From positions 1 to 33,060 of the forward strand of contig CAXKVV010001063.1 of assembly GCA_964058805.1 (NCBI GenBank): 33,060 nt of DNA, written 5' to 3'. Below the pieces are notes generated by a model, which searched no databases, was not told the origin of the DNA, and saw only the letters and a list, made by a program, of their open reading frames with translations. Positions 1-12,100 of the stretch are shown here, piece after piece. The position numbers and the translations under genes were made by a program. Origin of the DNA: Schoenoplectus triqueter (lineage: Eukaryota; Streptophyta; Magnoliopsida; Poales; Cyperaceae). Numbering within the stretch: the first letter of the stretch is position 1; every line of letters starts with the position of its first letter.

Positions 1-618
1 GGTTGTGTCTCTCTGAAAGACTGACAGCATGGATCAAGGTAACTTAATTTATGTTTAGGATTCACTAGAGGATCATGGCCATAACAGTAAATTATTCTAA
101 CAATATTTTATCAAATTGAATTATGATATGATTATTGATTAATAGCTCCAAAATTAAAAAGTTTTTTATAAGATGAGAGTTAGAGTCCTCAAATTACTTG
201 GGACACTGACTTTTGAACCAACAAACTTTTCAAAAATTAATAAATTAAAAAATTACCAATCTGTTATCACTTTTCATCAAAAAAAATAATAGTAAAGGTA
301 AAATGATTGATGAAGGAACTATTATATGTTATTTATGTGATACTTTTATCCGATTTTTTGTGCATAACACTGCGCAATATAAGATGCCGATTCAATCTAA
401 CCTTTTCTACTTTAAAAAAATGTATTAAGAATTAACCAATAAGAAAATCAGGGAAATTTGGCTTGTGGGGTCCAAACAACTCCTATAAATACCCCTTTCA
501 ATAAACCAAACCTCAAAACTTGTCCCTTTCTTCTCACACAATTCTAACTTGCACACGTGCAACGCACATAAAACATTAAAAAACACTTTGACGAAACAAA
601 CCCAAATCTTTCCATTCC
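1..618. other. Upstream region and 5' leader of CCD8
   Basis: AT-rich, non-coding sequence in front of CCD8. I see no gene or transposon terminus here. The only recognisable element is a TATA box at 484-491. The final ~100 bases before the ATG are A/C-rich, as plant 5' leaders often are. I looked for a phosphate-starvation P1BS site (GNATATNC) and found no convincing copy. Confidence 0.6.
484..491 (+). promoter_or_regulatory. TATA box of CCD8
   Basis: The octamer TATAAATA lies 128 bases upstream of the CCD8 start codon, which would put the transcription start near 515-525 and leave a leader of about 100 bases. It is a strong plant TATA consensus in the right place. No transcript evidence is available here. 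Confidence 0.6.
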
Positions 619-2892
619 ATGGCCTCCATGCTATCTTTCTCCCCTCCTCCCCATGTTAAACCAATGGCTTCACCATTGTCACCTTCCATTGGTAGCATTC
701 ACCTTCATGAGAAAAAATTAGGTCACTCTGTGGTTTCGCATGTTGCAACTGAGCCACGAGTTATTGTACCGGTTCCTCCAACTGAGACAGCACGGCCAGA
801 TGCTACCCGCACGGGCAAGCTATCAGCTTGGACCAGCGTCAGACAAGAAAGATGGGCCGGAGAGTTGGCCGTGCAAGGGAAGATACCGCTTTGGCTGGTA
901 CGATGTATATATATTATATATACAGATACCTGAACTATTCATGATTTGCGACAATTCTTTTTCACAAGTAATATTCTTGGGCATATAAAAATCATGTGTG
1001 ATTTCTACATGTGTCACCAGAATCAGGGACAGAGAATAACAAAGAATGAAAAGGCTATGAAATTGTGATCATATATATGTTGACTTAACTAATATTTATT
1101 ATTTTTCTAACCAACTCGTAGGATGGAACATACCTAAGGAATGGACCAGGTCTATGGAATATAGACCAGCACCACTTCCGTCACCTTTTTGACGGTTATG
1201 CTACACTGGTGCGTGTCTGCTTCAACAATGGTCATGTCAGTGCCGGCCACCGCCAGGTCGAGTCAGACGCTTACAAGGCTGCCAGGAAAAACCGTCGCCT
1301 CTGCTATCGGGAATTTTCTGAGACCCCGAAAACCAATAACTTTCTTTCATATGTTGCTGAACTGGCAAGCCTGTTCTCAGGCTCATCACTCACCGACAAT
1401 GCCAACACGGGTGTTATACAGCTCGGTGATGGTCGGGTGCTTTGTCTAACTGAAACCACAAAGGGCTCAATCCAAATTGATCCAAACACACTTGATACAA
1501 TCGGGAGGTTTCAATATAGCGATAACTTAGGAGGGTTTATCCACTCAGCACATCCGATTGTGACCGAGTCGGAGTTTCTAACTCTACTGCCAGATTTGGT
1601 ACGGCCTGGGTATATCGTGGCCAGGATGGAGCCAGGTAGCAATGAGAGGAAAGTAATCGGAAGAGTTGACTGCCGAGGTGGGCCTGCACCAGGTTGGGTC
1701 CATTCCTTCCCGGTGACAGAGAATTATGTTGTGGTACCAGAAATGCCATTACGATACTGCGTGCAAAACCTCCTCCGTGCTGAACCAACACCGCTATACA
1801 AGTTCGAGTGGCACCCTGCATCGGGTAGTTACATGCATGTCATGTGCAAGGCTAGTGGGAAAATTGTAAGTCCTTGTCCCTTTTTTCTCTTTCTCTCCTT
1901 GACTATAACAAACACTCGGTCAAAGCTGGTCCTGACGTTGAGATGATTTATGATGTATTGTGTATTTGTGTTATTAGGTGGCAAGTGTTGAGGTCCCGCC
2001 ATTTGTTACATTCCATTTCATAAACGCATATGAGGAGAAGGACAAACAAGGTCACGTTACGGCTATAATTGCCGACTGTTGTGAGCACAATGGCGATGCC
2101 AGCATTCTCGACTTACTTCGGCTTAACAACTTGCGGTCATCCACTGGCTTAGATGTGCTACCTGATGCTAGGTAACTAATTTAACTACCTTTAGACATTT
2201 GATATGTTAGGCCATATGCACTCTAACATATCTTTACCAGACTGGATACATAAAGGACTTCAATTTCTCTCATCAGGGTTGGAAGATTCAGGATTCCTCT
2301 AGATGGATATCCGATCGGGGAGCTCGATGCAGCATTGGATCCAGAGGAGCATGGAAGAGGGATGGACATGTGCAGCATTAACCCAGCCTACCTGGGCAAG
2401 AAGTACCGATATGCATACGCCTGTGGTGCCCGCCGCCCTTGCAATTTTCCAAATACCCTTACCAAGGTAGATGTCTCATAGTTCATACAATTCAAATGCG
2501 CTTGAAGAGCTGTGTGTCATACTAATTTTATTTTCTGATAATGTTTCAGATCGACCTTGTAACAAAAAGGGCGAAAAACTGGCATGAAGATGGTGCAGTA
2601 CCATCTGAGCCTTTCTTTGTGGCCAGGCCTGGGGCAACCCGGGAAGATGATGGTTAGTTTACCCGAACAATTGCTCTCATTTGACATCAGTTTAAAAATA
2701 CATTGTAATTTTATCAGAATCTTAATTATTGATCTGGCATATGCAGGAGTTGTGATATCAATAGTCAGTGCTAAAAATGGAGGTGGGTACGCACTAGTAC
2801 TGGACGCATCCAGTTTCAAAGAGGTTGCTCGTGCCAGGTTTCCCTACGGACTGCCATATGGTTTGCATGGTTGTTGGGTTCCAAGGAAGTAG
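619..2892 (+). CDS. CCD8: Carotenoid cleavage dioxygenase 8 (strigolactone biosynthesis)
   Basis: Plastid non-heme iron dioxygenase that turns 9-cis-beta-apo-10'-carotenal into carlactone, the step after D27 and CCD7 in strigolactone synthesis (MAX4/RMS1/D10 family). Exons: 619-897, 1122-1865, 1978-2171, 2277-2466, 2550-2652, 2747-2892. All have GT-AG borders and the phases fit, giving 551 aa, normal for the family. The first ~45 residues are rich in Ser, Pro and His and look like a chloroplast transit peptide. The carotenoid-oxygenase domain starts near AWTSVRQERW and runs to the end. The four iron-binding histidines are at about 237 (SAHPIV), 287 (GWVHSF), 354 (VTFHFIN) and 544 (GLHGCW). 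The start codon sits 128 bases after a TATA box. CCD8 rather than CCD7 or CCD1/4 follows from overall sequence recognition, for example NGPGLW and HLFDGYATLV. Nothing looks broken. Confidence 0.95.
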
Positions 2893-3196
2893 AAAACCGT
2901 AGTATGTATCGAGAAGTTCCTAAATCCTAAGTAGAGAGGATATCTGTAGACTTAAAAAATCTACTAAAGAGGTACCAAAAAGAGGAAAAAGAAGGCACTA
3001 AAGCGTTATTTAGTCCCAAAAAAAAAAAAGAGTACTAGTATATGATAGGTACGTCTCAGGAAGTCGTTGATTGTGAAGTTTGTATAGTTCATGTGTTGAT
3101 GGTGATGTAAATATGTATTTTTATTTCACAAATAGTAAGGCATGTCAAGCTGTCTTAACTGAATACTCGCTCACGCACTTTTAACGCGTACGTTTT

Positions 3197-3208
3197 ACAC
3201 TAAGATGT
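3197..3208 (+). repeat. Left flanking direct repeat (target-site duplication) of the 3209-3489 element
   Basis: ACACTAAGATGT directly abuts the left end of the element. It recurs as ACACTAAAATGT at 3490-3501, directly after the right end, with one mismatch in 12. Confidence 0.6.
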
Positions 3209-3489
3209 AGAGGTGGCAATCGGGCGGGTCGGGTTCGGGTTTGGGTTCGGGTCGGATGGGTCGGATCAGTTTGATTTTCTGAAAGAAATCGGGTCAGGGT
3301 CGGGTCGGATCGGGTCAATTTATATGTTGTGTTTTTTCAGATCGTTGATAGATTTCGATTGGATTGAAAGTCATTTGAACTCGGATCGGATCGGATCAAT
3401 TTGACTTTCTTAAAAAATCGGATTGGATCGGGTTCAGATCCGGACAAGTCGAACGGATTTATCAGGTCGGATCGAGTTCTGCCACCTCT
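3209..3489. mobile_element. Short non-autonomous inverted-repeat transposon (MITE-like, probably hAT)
   Basis: A 281-base unit bounded by perfect 10-base inverted repeats, AGAGGTGGCA at the left and TGCCACCTCT at the right. The match extends to 13 bases (TGTAGAGGTGGCA) if neighbouring bases are counted. Near-identical 12-base direct repeats flank it. The interior is a G-rich low-complexity array of GGGTCGG/GGGTTCGG/GGATCGGATC units and encodes nothing. The RGGTGGCAA terminus is common in plant hAT-type MITEs. The flanking repeat is longer than the 8 bases usual for hAT, so the superfamily is uncertain. Confidence 0.65.
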
Positions 3490-3501
3490 ACACTAAAATG
3501 T
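3490..3501 (+). repeat. Right flanking direct repeat (target-site duplication) of the 3209-3489 element
   Basis: ACACTAAAATGT, matching 11 of 12 bases of the left flank at 3197-3208. Confidence 0.6.
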
Positions 3502-3972
3502 AACTTAATCCGCTAACTACTAGGCTTGCCGATACGGCATTAACCATTTTTTCAATAAAGAAAGAAGCCCGCAGCCCATACTACAAATACAGCCCAAGAA
3601 AAAAGAAGCATCGACCAGGTTGCTTATCCTGGTTAATTTTAGAGCAAGTTAACGATCATCATCTACCCTGAAGAAAAATATGTGTACACGTACTAATTCC
3701 AAGTTACGTGAATAAGTATTCATTGAAAACTAAAGCAAAATACTTAAAAAAAAAAAAGGAAACGCCTAGAAAGAGCAGAACTAAAATTTTAAGCTTCCAT
3801 TTCCATCGTTCATATATAAAACAAACCTTTTACCTCTACTTAAAGAATTCCAAAAAAAACACACCCCACATTCCGTTCACATAAACCAGTGAGGAAACAT
3901 ATTCAGTGAGGAAACATATTCTTTAACGACATAAAAGGATAACAGAACCCATTACAATTAAAGACAAACTTT

Positions 3973-6900
3973 TTACAGTACTTCCTCCATGTCAATATCA
4001 TCTTCATCAGGGTCCATGATCTTCATCTTCTTGACCGCCTGAGCAGCATCACCCCTGACAACCCCATTTGGCACCTGGATCAGTATATCTGACTTCTGTC
4101 CGGTCATTGGGTTCACGAACCCACCGTTCTTATCAACACGGTAAACCAGCTCGTTCTTGCCTTGAACTGCTTCAATATACACAGTTGAGTTTTCATCAAT
4201 CTCTTCTCGGATCAACATCTTTGATAGCTGGGTTACAACACGTCTCTCTATCCATCTCCTGATTGGTCGTGCACCAAATACCTGTGGAAATGGACAACAA
4301 AAAGGCAAATACAGTTGTTCAACTGATCCACATGACATACCAAACAATAGCACAAAAAGGAATTAGATTTTATGCTGATGTACTGTTAACTTAGCCTAAA
4401 ATCAGTGATAGGCTATTTGCCTGCTGGCACCAGCACGATCTGGACAGAAACTGTAGAACTATTTCACATCATTCTCATTTTAAGCATAAAAGTACTCAAA
4501 GACCCAAAGATCTCTGAACTATCACGTATGGCCCAATATTTTTGCCCTCTTGTGTAATCTGGCCCAATTTGGGTTTCACGACGACTAGGCTTGAAAAAAA
4601 AAATTGGTCAAACCAGAGTCATCTGTTACCACTGTTACAGACCACTTAACAAAGCATACACAAAAGAAGACATCAATTTCACTATGAAGAGCAAAAAATA
4701 TGGACCTATATTACTTACCGGATCATAAGATTCAGATAGTATAACATCCAAAGCAGCGTCAGTGACAGCCAAGGCAATGCCTCTCTCTGCCAGACGTACT
4801 GCCACATCCTTCATCTGGTGCCTCGCCACCTTCCTGAGTTGATTGTGCGATAATGGGTTGAATATTACAATCTCATCAAGCCTGTTCAACAGTTCTGGTC
4901 GGAAGTACTTCCTGACCTGAAATTTCAAGGAAGAGAATTCATTAAGACAATGCTCGAATAATCCAGTAGCAAGCAATCAAAAAGGATACATTAATGTTCT
5001 AATTAATCCTGTTGTTACTTTTTTTACTGCATGATTGCAACTTCTGCAGACCTTCCTTCTGGGTGTTATGTTTACTCACTTTTGCATACCAAAACCATGA
5101 ACTTCACATTCACTTGATTTTTTTTCTTTTAGCCAAAGATTATAAATACAATAAAATCATACCTCTTGCATTACAAGCTCATGTGCAACCTTCATGGAAG
5201 TATGTCCTAACATCCCTGTAAGGAGGTGCTCAGCGCCAAGGTTTGAGGTCATGATGATGACAGTGTTGGTGAAATCGACAGTTCGGCCTTGACCATCAGT
5301 CAGTCTACCATCATCAAGCACTTGAAGCAGTGTGTTGAATACTGCCACATGGGCCTTCTCTACCTCATCAAAGAGTATGACACTATATGGGCGTCTTCTT
5401 ACTTTTTCTGTAAGCTGACCGCCTTCCTCATGTCCAACGTACCTGTTGTTCAACAAAAGAGAATCCATGTAAGCACACAGTCAAACAAGTAATCTACCTT
5501 GTAAGCATCCGGTTGCATATTTTTCTAACAGTTACCATCTTCAAACATACACAAACTGAATGTATAGAGGGCCTCGTATGCCAAAGGTAAATCATTATCT
5601 ATTTAGTAAATTGAATTGTAACATACCCAGGGGGAGCACCAATCAAGCGTGCAACTGAATGCTGCTCCATGTACTCTGACATGTCAATTCTGATAAGCAG
5701 GTTCTCATCATCAAACAGCTGCTCTGCCAGTGCCTTTGCAAGCTCAGTTTTGCCAACACCAGTGGGACCCAGGAAAAGGAACGACCCAGTTGGCTGTTGG
5801 GGCCTGCCCAGACCAGCTCGAGACCTCAGAACTGCCTCAGCCACAGCATCAACTGCTTGGTCTTGACCAACCACCCTCCGGTGTAGCCTATCTGCCAGAC
5901 CAACCAACCGCTCTTTGTCATTCTGGCCGAGTCTTGTCACTGGAATGCCAGTCCAACGGCTAACAACCTATAGATAGATACTAAGTTTTTTTTTAGAGCA
6001 CACACATACAAAATTGTAAAGCCTTTTCCAGAAGCCAAAAAAAAAACTTCTATACATACCTCTGCAATGTGTTCAGGGCACACAGTTTCTGTTAGCATTA
6101 AATTATCGCCCGTCTCTCCTTCCAGCTTGGAAATGGCTGTATCGATCTCCTGTAGAGCGCCGTATTTTATGTCAGCTACACGAGCCAAGTCCATTCTTCT
6201 CTCGGCTTCTTGTAGAGAGAACAACAGCTCTTCACGCCTCTGTTTCAGTTTTCTAATCTCATCCACCCTCTCTTTCTCCTTTCTGTATTTCATCATCAAA
6301 GGCTGAAGCTTGTCTCTCAAGTCATCCAATTCCTTCTTGACCTCAACAAGCCGGGCTTTGCTGGCTTTGTCCTTCTCTTTCTCTAGTGCATGCAACTCAA
6401 CTTCCAACTGGATTCTCTTTCTTTCTAAGTTATCTATTTCTTCTGGCTGGCTATCAAGCTGTACTCTTACATTTGCACAAGCCTCATCCACTAAGTCAAT
6501 TGCTTTGTCAGGTAGGTGCCGGCCTATAAGAGCACACCCAACAGTAAGTCTCATGGAATAATATGTGTTTCATGCAAAACCACAAAGTAATAATTGATAT
6601 CTTGCCTAGTCAATTTCATTGTACCAGTATACCATAATAATTAATATTCTCAAATTCTTATTCTATTATACATTCAATTACACTTTTTATTCATTTTTTG
6701 GCTATTCCTTCTGGTCCCTTTTTCATAATTTAAGACAGAGAATAGTATTTGAAGACTGCTAGTCATAAAATCTCACCATCTATTGAAGGAATATACAGCA
6801 AATATACAGTAATTGAAAACTACAATCAATTAAAATTAACTAAGAATTCAAGCTACTCACCAGTAATGTATCGACTCGAGAGCTGAGCAGCCATTACGAG

Positions 6901-8013
6901 AGCCCGATCCTGTATCCTCACACCATGATGACCCTCATACTTCTCCTTCAAGCCTCTCAGAATGTTTATGGTATCAGAAACACTAGGCTCAGCCACATAT
7001 ACCTGTTGAAATCTCCTCTCAAAGGCTGCATCTTTCTCCACATATTTCCTATACTCCTCCAATGTAGTCGCACCAATGCACCTTAGTTGACCTCTTGCAA
7101 GCATTGGCTTGAACAGATTTGCAGCATCCATTGATCCCTCTGTTCGGCCGGCACCAAGCACCAAATGTATCTCATCTATGAACAGTATAACCTTCCCTTC
7201 TGCCTCTTCAACTTCTTTCAAAACCGCTTTTAGCCTCTCTTCAAACTCACCTCGGTACTTCGCACCAGCCACGAGTGCACCCATGTCTAAAGCTATAAGA
7301 CGCACATCTAGAAGATTACTGGGGACATCTCCACGCACAATTCTCTGTGCAAGACCTTCTACAACAGCTGTTTTTCCTACACCTGGTTCACCTATCAAAA
7401 CCGGGTTGTTTTTTGTGCGCCTAGAGAGAATTCTTACAACCCGACGAATTTCTTCATCCCGACCAATGACTGGATCAAGCTTTCCCGCAACCTCAACCAA
7501 ATCTCGGCCATATGTTTTGAGAGCCTCGAAATTTGTGTCTCCAGACGCACTCTCGACTTTCTTACCTTCCTTACCACGGAGCTTTTCTACCTCTGATTTG
7601 ATACGAGATGCACTAATTCCAGCCTCCTTCAGTGCATCGCCGATCTGAGAATCCTCAATCAGACCAAGGATAATCTGATCAACCGCAAGGTGAGTGTCAC
7701 CGTGTGATTTCTGCGACGACTGAGCTCGCCGGATCACCTTAATGAGAGATGTAGAGGCAGGAACCTCGTCAGGCGGAGGCGACTGAGAAGGGAGTTTCTT
7801 CAAGGCATTCGTGACAACACGCTCAAATGAGTCAGCGGAGGAGGGGCTGCTGGAGGAATTTGTAATGGCTTGTCGGAGAAGGCCGTTCTGGTCGGAGGTG
7901 AGAGCAGCAGCAAGGTGGAGAGGCGTGATCTGAGCATGGCCAGCGTTCAGCGCAAGCTCCTGCGCAGCTACGAGTGCCTCATTCGTCTTGTGCGTAAACT
8001 TGTCGGGATTCAT
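3973..8013 (-). CDS. HSP101: Cytosolic heat shock protein 101 (ClpB1 disaggregase)
   Basis: Hexameric AAA+ chaperone that pulls proteins out of aggregates with HSP70 and is needed for heat tolerance. Exons, in transcript order: 8013-6861, 6523-6060, 5967-5627, 5442-5163, 4916-4719, 4281-3973. The model gives 914 aa, the usual HSP101 length. It starts [10 protein letters not shown], the standard start. Clp-N domain is about 1-150. NBD1 has Walker A GEPGVGKT (208-215), pore Tyr253, Walker B D280-E281 and arginine fingers R333-R334. The coiled-coil M domain is about 386-535. NBD2 has Walker A GPTGVGKT (606-613), pore loop GYVG (653-656), Walker B D678-E679 and the GARP sensor-2 motif near the end. 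The C terminus is acidic. No organelle transit peptide is present, which argues for the cytosolic/nuclear form. The gene is convergent with CCD8 and in tandem with a diverged paralogue upstream. The promoter shows candidate heat-shock and ABRE-like sites. Confidence 0.97.
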
Positions 8014-8149
8014 TTTCTCTTCAGACTGAGAAAATTGAACTGGAAAATATATTGGATTAGACGGAGTTTTGAGTGCGCTTTCAAGTAGTGTGCTTCGATT
8101 CGAGCAATTTCTCTGGAAAGGGAAGCGCAAGGAGACGAGGAGTTTAAAA

Positions 8150-8161
8150 GGGGGGGGGGGG
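8150..8161 (+). repeat. Homopolymer run of 12 G (12 C on the transcribed-sense strand)
   Basis: Uninterrupted G run about 140 bases upstream of the HSP101 start codon, in its leader or core promoter. It is either a variable mononucleotide repeat or a place prone to sequencing error. Confidence 0.85.
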
Positions 8162-8234
8162 TAGAGACGGTCGTGATCAATCTGGACTAACAGCGAAGAG
8201 GAGGGAAGAAGAGGGAAGCTACTGGAAAGAGCGC

Positions 8235-8252
8235 GAGACTTCTGGAGATTTG
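8235..8252 (-). promoter_or_regulatory. Candidate imperfect heat-shock element of HSP101
   Basis: Units spaced at five bases read GAG-ac-TTC-tg-GAG-at-TTG, against the HSF-binding pattern GAAnnTTCnnGAAnnTTC. A further GAA lies in register at 8225-8227. One of the four units is perfect and the others carry single mismatches. It sits about 225 bases upstream of the HSP101 start codon, a plausible place for this heat-induced gene. Inference from pattern only. Confidence 0.4.
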
Positions 8253-8312
8253 CGTGAGATTTGAACGGAGAGATAGAGGGCTTGAGATTTTAATGCGATA
8301 CTAGGATGATTC

Positions 8313-8318
8313 CACGTG
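8313..8318 (-). promoter_or_regulatory. G-box / ABRE-like site upstream of HSP101
   Basis: CACGTG core; on the HSP101 strand it reads GGGACACGTGGAA, matching the ABA-response element form ACACGTGG. HSP101 genes are known to be expressed in maturing seeds as well as under heat, so an ABRE fits, but binding is not shown. It lies about 300 bases upstream of the start codon. Confidence 0.4.
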
Positions 8319-9146
8319 TCCCAGTAGCTAATATTTCGTAATTAGGAAACTTGATTTTCCCTGATGGTCCTGACACAGACAGGTTTGGTATAATGGTATG
8401 GCAGTATGATTCGGTAGTTCGGTTCGGTGGGGCATCTTGGTTTGTTGGGATCTGCTGTTATATTAATTGTGTGGTGTACTGCGTAGCAACATCATATTGG
8501 GCTGGAACACTGGCCTGGGTTTGTGGCGTCCGAAATTTGGGTTTAGTTTTGATATTTATTTTTCACATTTGTACTCTGTGCTCTTTAGGCTCAGTTTGGA
8601 CTTTCGGAGGCCTTAATGGTGGAATTGTGAAAAGAACATCCTCGCTTCAAAATTTATCAATTAAATTCATATTCATCTCTTCCACCTAAATAAATTTCTG
8701 TATTGGTCACTTGGTCTATAGATACTAGATTTCTTTGCTTGACTAAATTTTCTCATTGTTTCTTTTATAGTGTGGTTGTAATTATTTTAGATCAAAATTT
8801 TCATAAATATAGATGACAACGGATACAGCAATATGTCTAGTAAACAATTTCTGAAGCAACAACAGAAGGCACATTAAGACCTATGGTTTTTCTTGCATCA
8901 TCTTTTCTTGTCTTTGCTTTCCTTTCTTTTCTTTTTTCTTTTTTTTTGTCTTTTGCCAGAATAGACTGCAACAAAGTTTTATCGTGAACCAACATGTTCT
9001 GAATTCCATCCAATCATTAAAAAATAACCAGCATCCCTCCTATAAATACAAGGACACTTTGCAACTGCTTACATAAAATTTCAATTAATTTGTGTGGAAG
9101 CCCAACTGCTTCAAAATGTACTGTTAGCATTGGATGAGAAAAGAGA

Positions 9147-12100
9147 TTATGAATTCAGCGTCAGAGACTTTCTGCTTTTAGACACATTATATTTCAGTTG
9201 ATTAGTCTCTTCAGCTACATCGATAGAAACAACAGTGATGGCATCATCCTCTTCTCCGGCTAACATTATCTCGACTAATCGTGTCACCACATTTTTCTCT
9301 AACCACCTTCCTATCGGCCTTGCACCACATCCCTTAAATAGAAAAAAATATTAATAGATTAATTATGTCTTTTTTGTTTTGTATAAACCACTTTATATTT
9401 AATTTCATATTGCTATCTGTTCTGTAAGTTGTGTTGCAGCGCATATAACTTTTTTTAATTGAGACTGATGTTTATCTAAATTTTAATGACAACTGTGCGT
9501 AATACAAAATATCATGGGTTTTGATAATATACTTACAGATATGTATGCCTTCTCCAACATAACACTGATAGCTATGTCAGACACATTTAATTCAATATCA
9601 TCTTGGTGGAGACGAGTTCTCAAGTTGGAGATTTGAAGTAAAATTATCTGCTTTAGATGCTCAATCAAGAGTGGGTTGAATATTAATATTTCATCAAGCA
9701 AGCTGGTAAATTCTGAGGTGAACTGATTCTTTATCTGCCCACAATTATACAAAAAAAAATTTAAAAAGAATTATATCAAAGTTTCCAAGAATAGACACGG
9801 AATTACCATGCAAGTTGGTTTCACCAGACTATGGTACCAATACCAGATATAACCAACACTATCGATATCTGCTGTTGCTTCATATAAACTTGATTCGCAC
9901 ATTACCAATATCTACCGTTCTTTACCAGTTATGTTCTAACATGTACATAGAGTTATTTATGCTAACTGGCACCATACTGATATTATCATTGTGTCGGTTT
10001 TTATTTTTCTTACCTCCTGCTTGATGAGGTCCTCAGATTGGGACCATGAAGCAGGGTTAACCGGCACATCATGAAAATGCTTTGATCCAAGATTTGAAGT
10101 GGCAATAAAGATGGTATTGGTGAAGTCAAGTATTTTGCCTTGGTCATCCATAACAGTACCAGTCTGAAGGAGTTGATGAAGCTCATTTATAAATGCGACA
10201 TGTGCCATCTCTATTCTCTCCAGCACTACAACCATGTCGAGCTTTCTCCTCATAGATTCTGTTAATCCTTCTTCAAACCTGAGAATTGTACTGAGATGTA
10301 AGGAATCCTTAATCTAGTAGATGTTCTAATTACATCATTACAATAATTTATATAATTAGAAAAATTGTATAGGCTCTGGTGATCATTTTTAATTTTTATA
10401 AGTCCTAACGAATTTCAACAGAAATATTGGAAAAACATATTACATGAATCAAGTCTTATTTAAAATTTTCTGATGTTCTATATAACTAATACATGTCTTC
10501 AGTAGAAAGCTTTTTTGAGTTTTTGTATCAGTGCACTAAAAAAATCGGTCCAACTTAATTTCAATCAAACTCTCTATACATTGCTAGTACTATTTATCAA
10601 TATATAATAGAACTGAAATATGAAAATTTCAATGCTTACCCTATGGATTCAATCATTAGTCGTGAAACAGATTGTTCTGATTGGTACATCGACATATCAA
10701 CCGAAATAAATGCCTTATTGTCACCAAAGAGTTCAGATGCGAGCACCTTTGCTAGCTCAGTTTTCCCAACACCATTTCCTCCTACAAAGAGGAATGAGCT
10801 GAGTGGCTTTTTCTTAAAGGAAAAATTAATGCTCGATGAACTAATAGTTTGTTCCAGGATGTCTGCTACGTGGTCTTGACCAATCACTCTCTCACGCAAT
10901 CGGCTTGCTAGGTCAACTGAACTGGCAAGTCCTAGTTTGTTTGTTGGAAGGCCTGTCAAATGGCTCACCACCTGTAGAAGCACTGTGCTATTAGTTTGTT
11001 GATTTGTAATAGAGCAGTAAATAGAAAATTATAGTTAAGATCTTCAAATTTTCAGCTAGAAGAACACATTGATAATGTTCATGAAAATTATAATTGACAT
11101 TTATCGGGTTTGGGTAATATATATAACACAATAACTTTTCAGAGAGAATTTTCAATTAGTAAGGTCAATGTACCTCTATGATATGGTCGGGACCGACAGT
11201 CAGTCTCCTGGGAAGGTCAGCACTAAGGCGCTCCTCAGGCTTTGGTATGTCAGTTATACTGCGTTGACTAAGGAGTTCTCTTGCGAAATAACTGATACAG
11301 TGGAATAGAGATAAACTTCTTTTGTGGTTCTTCTGGGATTTCAATTCTGTTCTTGGCTTTTCTTCTTTTATATTCATTGACTTTGTCCTCAACATATCTT
11401 TGTTCTTTTTGTCCTGTTATATAAAATGAATTCTCATTTTTGATGTGATTAAAGATGATGAAGATGTGAGGAAAAAAATATGTATACGGTAAAACATGTG
11501 ATTGAGATATGTATAAGGTTATAAAAAAAAAAAAACATACCCGGTGTTTGCCTTCGGTAACTGATGAACAGGCTTCATCCAGCAAACTAACTGCTTTCTC
11601 AGGTAAATGACGATCTAAATCGATTTCAACAAAGAAACAAAAACTCTTTTAGAGAAATGACATATTTTGACATAAAATTTTCAAATTGTTGCTTGCCTGT
11701 TTTTCTCTAGGGCCTTGATATTTTCAAGATGGAAAAGATTGGTATATCAAATAGATGAACAATGAAGTGCTATGATGACGTTGCCCCAAAAAAAAGATTG
11801 CAGGTAACAACACATTATTAACCAATGAAATCATTTACAAACCTGTCATATGACGATCGGACAATTGAATAGCCGCTTCCAGCGCCTCATCTAAAATGCG
11901 AACGCAATGCAAGGATTCGTACCTCTCTTTTGACTCTTTTAGCATGGACAATGCCTCTTCCTTGTTTGGCTCTTTCACAATCACCTTCTCAAATTCTCTC
12001 TCCAAGTCATAGCATTCCTGGAAGTGGTTCTTGTATTCCACTGGTGTTGTGGTGGCAATGCACTGTATCTGTTGGTCATTTATCATAGATCTTAGCAATG

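Larger units (their letters stand above)
2893..3972. other. Convergent intergenic region between CCD8 and HSP101
   Basis: Holds the 3' untranslated ends of two convergent genes and, between them, a short inverted-repeat transposon (3209-3489). No other gene is visible. Oligo-A runs (for example 3021-3031) are scattered through it. An AATAAA-type hexamer occurs near 3553, beyond the transposon. Confidence 0.6.
8014..9146. other. HSP101 promoter and 3' flank of the HSP101-like paralogue
   Basis: About 1.1 kb between two genes on the same strand. The part next to 8013 holds the HSP101 leader and promoter: a 12-base G run at 8150-8161, a candidate heat-shock element at 8235-8252 and a G-box at 8313-8318. 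The remainder (about 8340-9146) is AT-rich with a long T/C tract at 8910-8950 and no recognisable gene. Confidence 0.55.

Noticed and set aside
3213..3404. Open frame rich in Gly, Phe, Ser and Asp
   Set aside because: It is the translation of GGGTCGG repeats inside the MITE-like element.
8014..8130. In-frame ATG at 8130 that would add 39 residues to HSP101
   Set aside because: The added residues have no match to the family, and cytosolic HSP101 proteins start at MNPDKF (8013). There is no clear transit-peptide character, so it is treated as leader.
8351..8689. Open frame of 112 codons downstream of the HSP101 promoter
   Set aside because: No family resemblance, no splice-linked continuation and no codon pattern like the neighbouring genes.
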